This document shows, one piece after another, positions 54,553 through 63,935 of a stretch of DNA of 64,000 nt. The translations under genes and the position numbers were made by a program. Each line of letters opens with the position of its first letter. Position 1 is the stretch's first letter. The notes under the pieces are model-generated. The model ran no database searches. It was not told the DNA's origin and saw nothing but the letters and a program-made list of their open reading frames with translations. The stretch is from Wolbachia endosymbiont (group A) of Bibio marci (lineage in GTDB: Bacteria; Pseudomonadota; Alphaproteobacteria; Rickettsiales; Anaplasmataceae), in assembly GCF_947251645.1 (NCBI RefSeq), contig NZ_OX366364.1, positions 310,001-374,000 on the forward strand, in the 5' to 3' direction.

Positions 54553-55497
54553 CTACTTTTTCTGGGTAAGGTCAGTCAGTTCTTTCCATCCAAGAATCAT
54601 TTTATTGGCTTGCCTTAATATCTCAACAGAAGGCAAGTCTTCTGTGCTGAGTGGTAGGCGGACAGTTTGATGTTCTATAAGACCAATATCATGCAAAAGT
54701 GCTTTAGTGGGTATTGGGTTGCTGGCAATAAATAGAGCTTTGCAAGCTTGTTGCCAGATATCTGTTGAACTTTTTATGTCATTTCCTGTCATTTGAGGAG
54801 TTGTTTTTTTTCTAGTTACGTGCTGGAATGACAGTAGGCATTGCTTAACATATTCATGTGCTACATGTGGCCAAACATTGGAAGCAACGGAAACCAGACC
54901 AGCTGCACCATAAGCGGCCATATCGGATATCATATTATCATCTCCGCAAAAGACCTCAATATTTGGAGCAACTTTCTTATACTGAGCTAAAGTATCAACG
55001 GTGCCACTTGAATCTTTGATAGCCCAAAATTTTTCGTGGCTGGATAAGTTGCGTACAGTTTCAGCGTGAAGACTCACTCCTGCTCTCGATGGAATATTGT
55101 AAAACATAGCCGGCACATGTGCTTTCTCAAGCAGCTTTTCAAACCATAAAGTCTGCCCCATAATTCCGGGCTTTGCATAAATGGGAGTTGTCATTAGATA
55201 GCCGTGAATAGGCATACCCTTGCAAAAATCAAGCCATTCAAGAGTCTGATATAGATTCACTCCTGGTACACCAATTATAATTTTCGTATTTAATTTTAGC
55301 TTACATACAAATTCAACTAATGTATGCTTTTCAGAATCAGTGAGCGATAGGCTTTCACCGGTGCTACCCAGCAACACTACACCATTTTCAGCTTTAACTT
55401 GCATTGTCAGTAAACGCTGCAAACTGCTATAATCTATGCTATCCCCATTGCAATTAAATGGAGTAACACAAGCAGTCCATAAAAATGTAGATTTCAA
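54553..55497 (-). CDS. dapA: 4-hydroxy-tetrahydrodipicolinate synthase, C-terminus provided by an IS
   Basis: First step of the lysine/diaminopimelate branch. The Schiff-base Lys is in FWAIKDSSG and the proton-relay Tyr in MFYNIPSRAG; LLGSTGESLSL is the pyruvate-binding loop. The last seven codons (TDLTQKK) and the stop lie wholly or partly in the terminal repeat of IS copy B. The core (TIM barrel plus helices to VRLPLSTEDLPSVE) is complete, so activity is likely. Diaminopimelate supply fits with lipid II synthesis and the PBP2 gene. Confidence 0.95.
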   Translation of the reverse strand: MKSTFLWTACVTPFNCNGDSIDYSSLQRLLTMQVKAENGVVLLGSTGESLSLTDSEKHTLVEFVCKLKLNTKIIIGVPGVNLYQTLEWLDFCKGMPIHGYLMTTPIYAKPGIMGQTLWFEKLLEKAHVPAMFYNIPSRAGVSLHAETVRNLSSHEKFWAIKDSSGTVDTLAQYKKVAPNIEVFCGDDNMISDMAAYGAAGLVSVASNVWPHVAHEYVKQCLLSFQHVTRKKTTPQMTGNDIKSSTDIWQQACKALFIASNPIPTKALLHDIGLIEHQTVRLPLSTEDLPSVEILRQANKMILGWKELTDLTQKK

Positions 55498-55506
55498 TTT
55501 AAATTG

Positions 55507-55980
55507 TTAAAATGGTATTTCATCGTCGATTAGTTCATCTTTTATATCGTTGTCAAAACTTTCGTGCTTATTTTTTTGTTCTGTTTCATTTTGCTTGTAT
55601 TCACTCGGCTTGTAATCGGAATTTGGTCGCGAATCCAAGAGAGTAAGAGCACTATTAAAATTATATAAAACCACCTCTGTTGTGTATCTTTCACTACCGT
55701 TTTGGTCAGTCCATTTTCTAGTTCTCAAAGAACCTTCAACATAAACTTTACTGCCTTTACGTGCAAAATCTTTGACGACTTTTACTAATCCTTCACTAAA
55801 AATTACGATATTATGCCATTCTGTCTTTTCAGAGCGCATACCGGAAAGTTTGTCAGTCCAACTTTCGGATGTGGCTATTGAAAAATTTGCCATCTCTTTT
55901 CCATTTTGTGTAGTCCTAATTTCAGGATCTTTTCCTAAATTACCAACTAGTATGACTTTGTTTATGGTACCACCAGACAT
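55507..55980 (-). CDS. ssb: Single-stranded DNA-binding protein
   Basis: OB-fold SSB ([50 protein letters not shown]) with a flexible linker and the acidic C-terminal tip DDEIPF that recruits partner proteins. 157 residues. It is ten bases upstream of dapA on the same strand. Confidence 0.97.
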   Translation of the reverse strand: MSGGTINKVILVGNLGKDPEIRTTQNGKEMANFSIATSESWTDKLSGMRSEKTEWHNIVIFSEGLVKVVKDFARKGSKVYVEGSLRTRKWTDQNGSERYTTEVVLYNFNSALTLLDSRPNSDYKPSEYKQNETEQKNKHESFDNDIKDELIDDEIPF

Positions 55981-56047
55981 AATTATGCTCTAAATAAATC
56001 CCTTTATTATCTTATATGAAAGTACTATTGTCAAATTTAATTAAAAG

Positions 56048-56121
56048 TGCGCTTGGAGGGATTCGAACCCACGGCCTTTGCCTCCGGAGGGCAACGCTCT
56101 ATCCAACTGAGCTACAAGCGC
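56048..56121 (-). tRNA. tRNA-Arg (CCG anticodon)
   Basis: 74 nt on the minus strand. Acceptor GCGCTTG pairs with CAAGCGC; D-arm AGCTCAGTTGGATAGAGC; anticodon arm TTGCC-CTCCGGA-GGCAA gives CCG; T-arm GTGGGTTCGAATCCC. CCA is not encoded. Confidence 0.95.
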
Positions 56122-56125
56122 ATGT

Positions 56126-56214
56126 ATAGACCCGCGGTATCTCATCAGCTAACAAGCAGCGGGATGACGGTTCTTCAAATTGTCGGTAAACCTAAGTCAC
56201 TTTGGCTATATACT
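56126..56214. repeat. Palindromic Wolbachia repeat next to tRNA-Arg
   Basis: CCCGCGGTATCTCATCAGC to GGTAAACCTAAGTCACTTTG, ending GGCTATATAC; in the opposite orientation to the copy at 1061-1175. Confidence 0.75.
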
Positions 56215-56217
56215 AAA

Positions 56218-57033
56218 TTATTTAATAGATAAGCTATCCAAGTCAAATTTTTGTTTTGGATAAAGCGTAAACATAATACTCTCATGTCCAAGATATACAT
56301 TTTGAGAATCATTCGCATGCTTTTTTATTGCTTTTTGATCTACGGCCCATATAAAAGTCACACAATTTTCAGTGACTGAGTGCACTTTTAAATCCTTAGT
56401 ATTTATAAACAGCTTTCCATTTACCCATATTTTCCATGTATCGGGAGAAAGATATAAAATTGAGTCTAAACTCACTACCTTACAGTTGAAATTATCTGAT
56501 ACCTCCTCTTTTGCAGCTCTTGAAGACCGTAAATTGAACTTTTCCATTTCATTGACCATTCTATTAACTGGCTCTTCATCAAAAAAAATGCTTTTTACGT
56601 TACTATATTGTGACAAAACGTCAAAGTCACTTTCCACTGCTTCTCTTATTATATCGTCCCGATCTGTATAGCTTAGTTTTTGATTGTTAATAAAGAAACA
56701 CTCTTTTGCACGCAAATTTGCTATATCAATAAAATCATCGATTTCTTGATTGCCAACTTTAAGAACACTTTCAAAATATCTTTTTTCTATCATCATTCCA
56801 TACTGAGAATGATGACAAACCATTTCATCATTACCTTGTTTTTCTATATATACGCATAAATTTCCACTATTTAATCCTAATATTTTATGCTCAATAAAAT
56901 CTTCATTGCCAATATATTGTCGGCAAGAATACTCCTTACAAATTTCTATGCTTTCTATGATATCTTCACAACTGCAATATGCATTAACATTGGAAATGAG
57001 TAGCGTAAAAATAAAAAACAGCTTTATATTCAT
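56218..57033 (-). CDS. Exported protein of the PilMNO-like operon (hypothetical)
   Basis: 271 residues with a signal peptide (1-18, FFIFTLLISNVNAYC). Several Cys suggest periplasmic disulfides. A C-terminal beta-rich part (SILYLSPDTWKIWVNGKLF, then VTENCVTFIW) resembles in outline the small beta domains of MshK/PilP/GspC-type proteins, which is a weak inference. It is the third gene of the operon, four bases after the previous stop. Confidence 0.65.
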   Translation of the reverse strand: MNIKLFFIFTLLISNVNAYCSCEDIIESIEICKEYSCRQYIGNEDFIEHKILGLNSGNLCVYIEKQGNDEMVCHHSQYGMMIEKRYFESVLKVGNQEIDDFIDIANLRAKECFFINNQKLSYTDRDDIIREAVESDFDVLSQYSNVKSIFFDEEPVNRMVNEMEKFNLRSSRAAKEEVSDNFNCKVVSLDSILYLSPDTWKIWVNGKLFINTKDLKVHSVTENCVTFIWAVDQKAIKKHANDSQNVYLGHESIMFTLYPKQKFDLDSLSIK

Positions 57034-57037
57034 TATC

Positions 57038-57646
57038 TTATCTACTTAATATAGTATACCAATCAAAGACTATATTAGCTCTCACTATCTCTATCATATT
57101 ACCATTCAAAATCTGATTCATAGTTGCAGCATCAATATTTCTCTGCTTGTTTAAAATAAGAGATTTGATCATAACATAACCAGGCAGATTTGGAATAGAC
57201 TGTAGAAATAAAAAAATATGCTTATCGCTGATTGAGCTTAAATTTAGGGCCACTTCACTTTTTATTACTTTTGTGCGTTCACTTTTGTTGTGGAGCTCAA
57301 CTTCTTCGGGTATAGAAATTGATATTTCAGGTTCTAATATATAGTACTTTTTATATAATTTGCTAAGCTCGAAATTTAAATTTGCAATGTATCTGCTACT
57401 GTGTAAATTTGAAGAAGAAATTTTTTTCCATAAATCTAGGTTTTTATTTAGAACAACTTCCTTTTTTTGAATTCCAGTAATCTGTAAATTAATAGAACGT
57501 ATTTTATCAATCGCAATTTGGTTTTTATTATAAACCTTTTCGTTATAGATAACAACATATGTTAATAACCCTATTAATCCAACAGATAATAACAAATACG
57601 ATATAAACTGAATTGTAGCTTTTCTTTTTAATTGAGAGATAGTCAT
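57038..57646 (-). CDS. Bitopic membrane protein, PilO/GspM-like layout
   Basis: 202 residues: one N-terminal helix (about 12-33, ISYLLLSVGLIGLLTYVVIY), a periplasmic coiled-coil stretch, then a compact alpha/beta end. This is the layout of PilO and GspM in type IV pilus and type II secretion platforms. Placed directly after a PilM/PilN-like gene (4-bp spacing). Sequence identity cannot be judged by eye. Confidence 0.6.
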   Translation of the reverse strand: MTISQLKRKATIQFISYLLLSVGLIGLLTYVVIYNEKVYNKNQIAIDKIRSINLQITGIQKKEVVLNKNLDLWKKISSSNLHSSRYIANLNFELSKLYKKYYILEPEISISIPEEVELHNKSERTKVIKSEVALNLSSISDKHIFLFLQSIPNLPGYVMIKSLILNKQRNIDAATMNQILNGNMIEIVRANIVFDWYTILSR

Positions 57647-57650
57647 TAAT

Positions 57651-59090
57651 CTACATTGCCTCTCCTATTTCAACATCAATAGATAGATTTTGCCCTTTAG
57701 CAGCAGGTAAGTTAGAAATATTAATGTCATAGGTACGAAAATTATCGTTTAAATTTTTTCGTAGTTTCTCGTATTGATAGGAAATATTTTCACCGGATCG
57801 AAAATTAAACCTTAAAGTTGTAGTAATATAACTTTTTGCCTCATTATAATTCCATTCAAATGATCGAAGTTCTATACCTGGTACTTTTAACTTTTCTACA
57901 TACTTAACTTGTGTAAGAGGAGAGTATTCTATTTTTGATAAAATATTATTGATATTAATAAAATCATAAATTTCATCTATTTTTTTTACATTATAGCTTT
58001 GGCTAAGTTTTGTTAATTGGTTATTTAAGGTGCTCTGCTTTGCGGATAAATTATCAGCGACATTGAAATTTGAATACAAATTTAGCAAACAAAGGATGTT
58101 AATTACAACTAAAACCAAAGCAAAGTATAGAAAAATTTGAGGAGAGTTTAAATAAAGGTAATTGAATAGATAAAATTCTTTAGTTTCCTTTGTATTAAAA
58201 ATAGCTGTTGGCTTATTCTTAAAGCTATGAAACAAAATTATAGTATCGCAAAAGTTATCTTTTTCACTTATAGCTAGTTCTGCTCCTAATAATTTGCCTA
58301 ACTCATATGGAGTTAATATGTTCACACTGTTCTCTGAAAAATTTATGACTGATAAACTAGCTTTAATATCTTCTGACACTATGATGCAAAGGTCGATAGG
58401 GTTATTTTTTTCAAACCCAAACTTAGTTAAGGATCGAATAGTATCTTGCACTTCCTGATATATTCCACCAGCAATAATTCCTGGTAAATTATCATTAGTA
58501 AATGATGTTAAACGCGTAAATACCATTTTATTCTCTTTAAGAACCACTTGTCTATAGCCTCCCGTTTTAGTTGCAGCAACTATAATTTTCCAATTATTAG
58601 GATCTTTATGTAGAATCTTTTTTGTTATATTACTTATTTCTATAGGAAACATTAATATTCCCTTAAAGTTGGAGCCTATCTCAATAAACACATTCAACCA
58701 ATATTCTACTAAATGCTTTGCTTTTGATGAAACAAGAAGATAGCACCAGTTTTGATTGAATTTGTTTGGCTTCTCAACCAAAAAAACTGAACTTATGTCA
58801 TTATTACGAGAAAAATGCTCCATCTTTGTTTTTGCTGATAGATAGGCACTAATCTTGTTTGCCCTTGTAATAAACTGTAGCGAGTAATTTTGATCTGCAT
58901 GATTAAGCACCAGGTATAAAGGTGCTTTTTTGTCTGATGAAAGACATGAAATTAAATCGGAAACTGCTTTATCGTTTTTGCCCTTAACAAAATACCTTTT
59001 ATTTAAAGTATTATTTTTAAAATATAGTAACATTATGCCTTCTTCTCCAATAGAAAGCATAAACTTACTTTTGGATTTTGAACTAAACAT
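57651..59090 (-). CDS. PilM/PilN- or GspL-like inner-membrane platform protein
   Basis: 479 residues. The cytoplasmic part (1-310) resembles an actin-like/PilM fold with MLSIGEEGIMLLYFKNNTL at the start; one membrane helix at about 317-338 (FLYFALVLVVINILCLLNLY); then coiled coil and a ferredoxin-like end as in PilN/GspL. First gene of a three-gene minus-strand operon with the PilO-like and exported genes. Function is inference from layout and gene order. Confidence 0.6.
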   Translation of the reverse strand: MFSSKSKSKFMLSIGEEGIMLLYFKNNTLNKRYFVKGKNDKAVSDLISCLSSDKKAPLYLVLNHADQNYSLQFITRANKISAYLSAKTKMEHFSRNNDISSVFLVEKPNKFNQNWCYLLVSSKAKHLVEYWLNVFIEIGSNFKGILMFPIEISNITKKILHKDPNNWKIIVAATKTGGYRQVVLKENKMVFTRLTSFTNDNLPGIIAGGIYQEVQDTIRSLTKFGFEKNNPIDLCIIVSEDIKASLSVINFSENSVNILTPYELGKLLGAELAISEKDNFCDTIILFHSFKNKPTAIFNTKETKEFYLFNYLYLNSPQIFLYFALVLVVINILCLLNLYSNFNVADNLSAKQSTLNNQLTKLSQSYNVKKIDEIYDFININNILSKIEYSPLTQVKYVEKLKVPGIELRSFEWNYNEAKSYITTTLRFNFRSGENISYQYEKLRKNLNDNFRTYDINISNLPAAKGQNLSIDVEIGEAM

Positions 59091-59279
59091 ATTAACAAAG
59101 CATATACTTATCTAGAATTAAAAAGGCAATTTATTGAAATTCATTAAACGTTAGAGGGAAATATTGTTATAAATTTTCGCAGCAACATTATTTATATTAT
59201 AATTTTTTTATAAAACCACTACTAATATTAAGTTATTTAAACAATAGATTAAGAAAGTTCATTAATTAGAAATATACAC
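59091..59279. other. AT-rich leader upstream of the PilMNO-like operon
   Basis: No gene. Runs of A and T with no clear hexamer pair; presumed to carry the promoter of the minus-strand operon. Confidence 0.35.
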
Positions 59280-59628
59280 TATAGCTAACCCAAGAAAGGT
59301 TTCTCTACGTCATACCGCCGCGGCGCATAAGTGTTAAAAGTGCTATAAGTGGCATTATATAAGGTGGTTAACGGCATAAATTTCAATGGTAATAAAATAA
59401 ATTAAAAAAGCGCCTTTTTGCCTGTGGTTAGAAGGTTTAAGCGAATTTTCGACGTGGTTTATCTGCTTTCCCAACAACGAAGGTTGATATCAAGAGGAGA
59501 TTTACATACCATTAATCACCTTGTGTGATTGCACTTTCAACACTTATGCGCCGCGGCGCTAACGAGTAGCGGAATGACGAATTTGTTGTTTTTCAAATTG
59601 TAGGTAAACCTAAGCCACTTTAGCTATA
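59280..59628. repeat. Palindromic Wolbachia repeat split by a MITE-like insertion
   Basis: Outer parts (TATAGCTAACCCAAGAAAGG to CCGCCGCGGCG, and CTAACGAGTAGCGGAATGAC to TTAGCTATA) together match the intact copy at 1061-1175 in reverse orientation. The segment 59326-59548 is absent from that copy. Confidence 0.85.
59326..59548. mobile_element. 223-bp MITE-like element
   Basis: The element begins CATAAGTGTTAAAAGTGC and ends GCACTTTCAACACTTATG, an 18-bp inverted repeat with one mismatch. It is flanked on both sides by CGCCGCGGCG (59316-59325 and 59549-59558), which the uninterrupted repeat has once. It has no coding capacity. The 10-bp duplication would suit an IS256/Mutator-type source, which is inference. 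Confidence 0.8.
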
Positions 59629-59761
59629 TCTGCCGATTAACTTTAATTAATAGGAGTTATTAATCTATTTACTATTCTTGTAATATTATTTCTAATGGTA
59701 AAGAAATATATATTTCTCTGGAACAGTTGTTATTTCAGATACAGAATTTAGTGTAAGTAAG

Positions 59762-61507
59762 CTAACCATTTGCTGAAGAGCGCTCATCTTCTGTGGTATT
59801 TGATGATGGAGCAACTAATTTGCTCAAAATCTCATCTTTTGGTCCCATAGCGTAAATGACACCATCTGACATGAGGATCACCTTATCAACTACGGACAAT
59901 AACGGTAGCTTGTGAGTGATGATAACAGTAGTAGTATTTTGTTTTCTTGCAATGCCAATTGCATTAATTAAGCATGCCTCTCCATTGCTATCTAAGTTAG
60001 CGTTTGGTTCATCAAGTACTAAAAGTTTTATGTGACCATAAAAAGCTCTGGCAAGTCCAAGAAGCTGTTTTTGGCCGCCAGAGAGCGTTACTCCTCCAGG
60101 ACCTCCTATTGTTGTATCATATCCATTTGGTAAGCTTAGTATTAGTTCATGTATTCCTGCAATTTTTGCTGCTTTGATTATTTCTTCAGGATTTGGATCT
60201 GGCCTCATGCGAGCAATATTAGCTTTGACACTAGTGTTAAATAACTCAATATCCTGAGGTAAGTAGCCAACATAATTACCAAAATTTTCTCGATTCCAAG
60301 TATATACATCAGCGCCATCTAGTCTGACTACACCAGATATTGGCTTCCATACACCAACAGTTAATTTTGCGATAGTGGATTTACCAGAAGCACTTGCACC
60401 AATAACACCAACTACATCTCCAGGATCTATAATGAATGATATTCCTTTTACTGTCGGCTTATTGCTTCCATAAGGAGTAAAAAATACTCTATCAAATTCC
60501 AATTTTCCTTCAGGTTCTGGTAGAGCCATCGTTTGCTCTCTTTTTGGCGATGTTAATATAAGTCTTTGTAGCCTTCCATATGACATTCTAGCCTGATTTA
60601 AAAACTTCCAAGTATGAACCGCAGCGTCAAATGGTGCTAATACTCTACCCATTAAAATTGAAGCAGCGATGATGCTACCAGCAGTCTTATGAGCTGTGAT
60701 TGCAAGTAATGCACCTGTTCCAATTACTGATATTTGCAGAGTTGAGCGCAAAAACTTAGTGATTCCAGTAATTACATTAGAGCGATTTTGTGCTTTAATT
60801 TGCATTGCTCGATTCTGATCATTTCGTTTACACCAATCAGAGACTATGAATTCTGACATGCCCATAGCTTCAACCACTTCTGCATTTCTTGTTGCAACAT
60901 CTATAGCATTGATATTCCGTATAGTTTCTTCGTTGGTTTCTTGTAATATTCGTTTAGTGGCAAGTTCATTCCATATTGCCATAGAGACTAATATAATAAT
61001 TCCAGTAATAGCTATAAACCCCGTGGAGGTATGTATCATGAAAATCACAACAAGGTAAATTAACGACCATGGAGTATCAAACAGTGAGAATATACCATTT
61101 CCTGTAATGAAATTTTTTATCACTCCGAGATCTCGTATTGCTTCACCACTTGAAGTTGAGCTCTGCACTGACGTTAGCCTGATTGACCTTACTATCAGAT
61201 CTGGTGTTGCAGTTTTATCGATCCAATCACCTATTTTTGCCATGGCTAAATATCGACAAGTTTCAAGCATTGCAGAACATGCAAATGCAGATAAAGTGAT
61301 AATTGTCAGCATAGTTAGTGTTGATACACTTTCGCTCGATATCACCCGATCAAGCACTTGAGAGGTATAAAGTGGTAGGAATAACATTAATAAATTGATT
61401 CCCGCACTAAACCAAAAGATAAACCAAAATGCACTTTTGCATTTTTCTAGGCAAACATATAGAGTACTTTGCTTCAATTCTTTTTTTATTGATGGCGTAA
61501 TTTCCAC
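59762..61507 (-). CDS. Type I secretion ABC exporter (permease-ATPase)
   Basis: 581 residues: an N-terminal six-helix permease (AGINLLMLFLPLYTSQVLDRVI typical of PrtD/HasD/AprD) and a C-terminal ATPase with Walker A GASASGKST, signature LSGGQKQLLGLARAF and Walker B KLLVLDEPNANLD. Works with a membrane-fusion protein and an outer-membrane channel to export proteins in one step. Partner genes are not adjacent. A candidate route for Wolbachia effectors. Confidence 0.93.
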   Translation of the reverse strand: MEITPSIKKELKQSTLYVCLEKCKSAFWFIFWFSAGINLLMLFLPLYTSQVLDRVISSESVSTLTMLTIITLSAFACSAMLETCRYLAMAKIGDWIDKTATPDLIVRSIRLTSVQSSTSSGEAIRDLGVIKNFITGNGIFSLFDTPWSLIYLVVIFMIHTSTGFIAITGIIILVSMAIWNELATKRILQETNEETIRNINAIDVATRNAEVVEAMGMSEFIVSDWCKRNDQNRAMQIKAQNRSNVITGITKFLRSTLQISVIGTGALLAITAHKTAGSIIAASILMGRVLAPFDAAVHTWKFLNQARMSYGRLQRLILTSPKREQTMALPEPEGKLEFDRVFFTPYGSNKPTVKGISFIIDPGDVVGVIGASASGKSTIAKLTVGVWKPISGVVRLDGADVYTWNRENFGNYVGYLPQDIELFNTSVKANIARMRPDPNPEEIIKAAKIAGIHELILSLPNGYDTTIGGPGGVTLSGGQKQLLGLARAFYGHIKLLVLDEPNANLDSNGEACLINAIGIARKQNTTTVIITHKLPLLSVVDKVILMSDGVIYAMGPKDEILSKLVAPSSNTTEDERSSANG

Positions 61508-61681
61508 AATCTTCCTCTTAATTTGATTACATGCACCATATACAATTTTTATTACAAGAATATTAATAATGGCAGTTAGCTTACTTTAAGTGAGTAAAAT
61601 ATTAATATATGTGAATAGGAAATATAAACAAAGAAGTATAGTTAATATTTCCTTCATTACCTAATTCAAAATTGAGAGTTT

Positions 61682-62689
61682 TTAATAACTCTCCAACTCC
61701 CACTTTGGCCTTGGTGCAAAATTGAGAGAATCGATATAGTTTTTCCTTAACATTTCAATTCCTGCCCATCCAACCATCACTGCATTATCTGTACATAGGT
61801 TATTAGGGGGAAAAAATATATTTAAGTTTGTGTGTTTTTTCAATTTTTCTCTCAAGAAATTATTTGCTGCAACTCCGCCGGTAATCACAAAGTCATTGAT
61901 TTTGATATTTAAAGATTCGGCCATAATAATCGCATTACTAACCCTGTCCAGCAGTATGTCACTAATACACTCTTGAAATGAAGCACATACATCACACACA
62001 TTTTGCTCGCTTATTTCGAGTTTCTGCACTAAGTTTTTTACTGCTGTCTTGATTCCAGAAAACGAAAAATTACATCCAGAACGTTTTATCATTGCCCTTG
62101 GCAGTTTAAATCTTGCACCATTGCCTTTTTTAGCTAACTTTTCAATTAATGGTCCTCCGGGATAGCTTAAACCCAGCATCTTAGCAACTTTATCAAATGC
62201 TTCTCCTAACGAGTCATCGAGTGTCTTCCCGAGTTTAATATATTTACCTACATCCTGTGCAATTAAAAATTGACAGTGACCACCTGATATTAGTAGGACT
62301 AAAAATGGAAATTTTACCTCATGCAGTAACCTAATAACCAATGCATGCGCTTCTAAGTGATTCACTGCAATAAACGGTTTTTGTGCTACATGCGCAATTG
62401 CTTTAGCCATCATTGTACCAACTATTAGTCCACCTATGAGTCCTGGTCCTGATGTTGCTGCAATCGCGTCCAAATCGCGAAAATTGAGGTTAGATTTTTC
62501 TACAGCGCTTTTTATTAGACCACTTAAATGCTCCATATGAGCACGTGACGCTATCTCAGGGATTACGCCACCGCGTTTTTTGTGTTCTGCTTGGGAGAGA
62601 ATTTCGTGAGCAAGGACTTGCTTGTCACTATTTACAATCGCTACTGCAGTTTCGTCGCAGCTTGTTTCAACAGCTAAAATGGTTTTCAT
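61682..62689 (-). CDS. tsaD: tRNA threonylcarbamoyladenosine synthesis protein TsaD
   Basis: Transfers the threonylcarbamoyl group to A37 of ANN-decoding tRNAs. Metal-site HLEAHAL (HxxxH), ISGGHCQFL, and the ASKH-fold motifs AVETSCDETAVAI and ITGGVAANNFLREKL are present. 335 residues, normal length. Confidence 0.97.
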   Translation of the reverse strand: MKTILAVETSCDETAVAIVNSDKQVLAHEILSQAEHKKRGGVIPEIASRAHMEHLSGLIKSAVEKSNLNFRDLDAIAATSGPGLIGGLIVGTMMAKAIAHVAQKPFIAVNHLEAHALVIRLLHEVKFPFLVLLISGGHCQFLIAQDVGKYIKLGKTLDDSLGEAFDKVAKMLGLSYPGGPLIEKLAKKGNGARFKLPRAMIKRSGCNFSFSGIKTAVKNLVQKLEISEQNVCDVCASFQECISDILLDRVSNAIIMAESLNIKINDFVITGGVAANNFLREKLKKHTNLNIFFPPNNLCTDNAVMVGWAGIEMLRKNYIDSLNFAPRPKWELESY

Positions 62690-62848
62690 GTATATTCGAA
62701 CACTTTATTATAAAAACTATACCTTGAAACGCTGTAAAAGTTAACTGCAAAGTTAACTGCTATAGCTAAAGTGACCTTACCCAGAAAAAGTGGAGAGAAA
62801 GTTGGTACGTTTTTATAATAAAAAAATGTTTTTATAGAGAGGTACAAT

Positions 62849-63139
62849 ATTTCAAATGGAAGAGAATATACAGCAGAGTTGAAAGAAGAAGCTGTAAAGC
62901 TTTTTAAAGAAAGAGGAGAAACAATTTCGAAAGTAGCAAAAGATCTAGGTATAAGCTCTAACGTATTAGGTAAGTGGATAAAAAAATATAACGAAAAGAA
63001 GTCAGTAGCAAATGCTTTTCCAGGTAGGGGTAATGTAGCTCCTTACGACAAAGAAAGATTTGATTTAAAGAAAGAGTTAGCAAGAGTAACAAGAGAGAGA
63101 GACATTTTAAAAAAAGCCCTGGGCAGTCAAAAAGAGTAA
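62849..63139 (+). pseudogene. IS3-family OrfA with lost start codon (copy C)
   Basis: Matches OrfA of copies A/B (REYTAEL, KVAKDLGISSNVLGKWIKKY, KKELARVTRERDILKKALG). The position of their ATG reads ATT here, and the first in-frame usable start is TTG 62879, inside the helix-turn-helix domain. The C-terminus is shortened. Confidence 0.8.
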
Positions 63140-63935
63140 AATATTTTTTTATAAAAGAACATAGCAACTGCTATAAAGTACGGGAATTATGTAGGATTTT
63201 GAATGTATCTGCTAGTGGCTACTATAAGCGGGCTGCGAGGGAAATAAGCAATAGAGAATTAGCAAATAAAAGCAGATATTCAAAAAAAGCTTCTAAATGT
63301 AGATATGGAGCTCGTAAAATTCATGCTGAATTAAAGGCTTTGGGTAAAAGTTGCAACTTGAAAACAGTGCAAAGTATTATGCAGAAAAATGGTATTCAGG
63401 CTATATTGAGAAGAAAATTTAAAATTAAGAAACAACAAACGGACAGTAGAGTCGTAATATTAGACCAAAACTTTATTGTCGATCAACCAAATAAAGTATG
63501 GGATTACTTATATAAAAACCAAAGAAGGATGGCTATATTTGGCAGCAGTAATCGACCTATACTCACGTATGGTGATTGGCTGGTCAATGAGTAGTTCAAT
63601 GAATAAATAATTGGTCATGGACTCTGTATTAATGGCCGTTAATAAACGTAAACCTGCCAAAAACCTACTGTTACATAGTGATCAAGGTTCACAATATACT
63701 TCACAAGGTTATCAATATCTCTTAGCCATAAAGAATATAGATGAGCCATAAAGGTTGTTGTTACGACAATTCTGTTGTAGAAAAGTTCTCTAAAAAGGGA
63801 GTTACCAATAGACACTTCTAAGCACTCTAAACAGCATATTAAAACTGCTATATTTGAATATATAGAAATTTTTTATAACAAACAACGTCACTATTAACTA
63901 TTGCATCCCTGAACATTTTGATTCATCATTCTTTT
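63130..63935 (+). pseudogene. IS3-family OrfB, multiply frameshifted (copy C)
   Basis: 63199-63594 gives the N-terminal half ([48 protein letters not shown]). The true core then continues in another frame: [35 protein letters not shown], a stop, and LLLHSDQGSQYTS with further frameshifts. The TD of TDITY is missing as in copies A/B. Confidence 0.85.

Larger units (their letters stand above)
53355..54574 (-). mobile_element. IS3-family insertion sequence, copy B (transposase disrupted)
   Basis: 1,220 bp, near-identical to copy A (20937-22156), with the same 38-bp terminal inverted repeats (53355-53392, 54537-54574) and the same OrfB lesions. It abuts dapA: the dapA reading frame runs 22 bases into the right terminal repeat and stops there. 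Confidence 0.92.
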
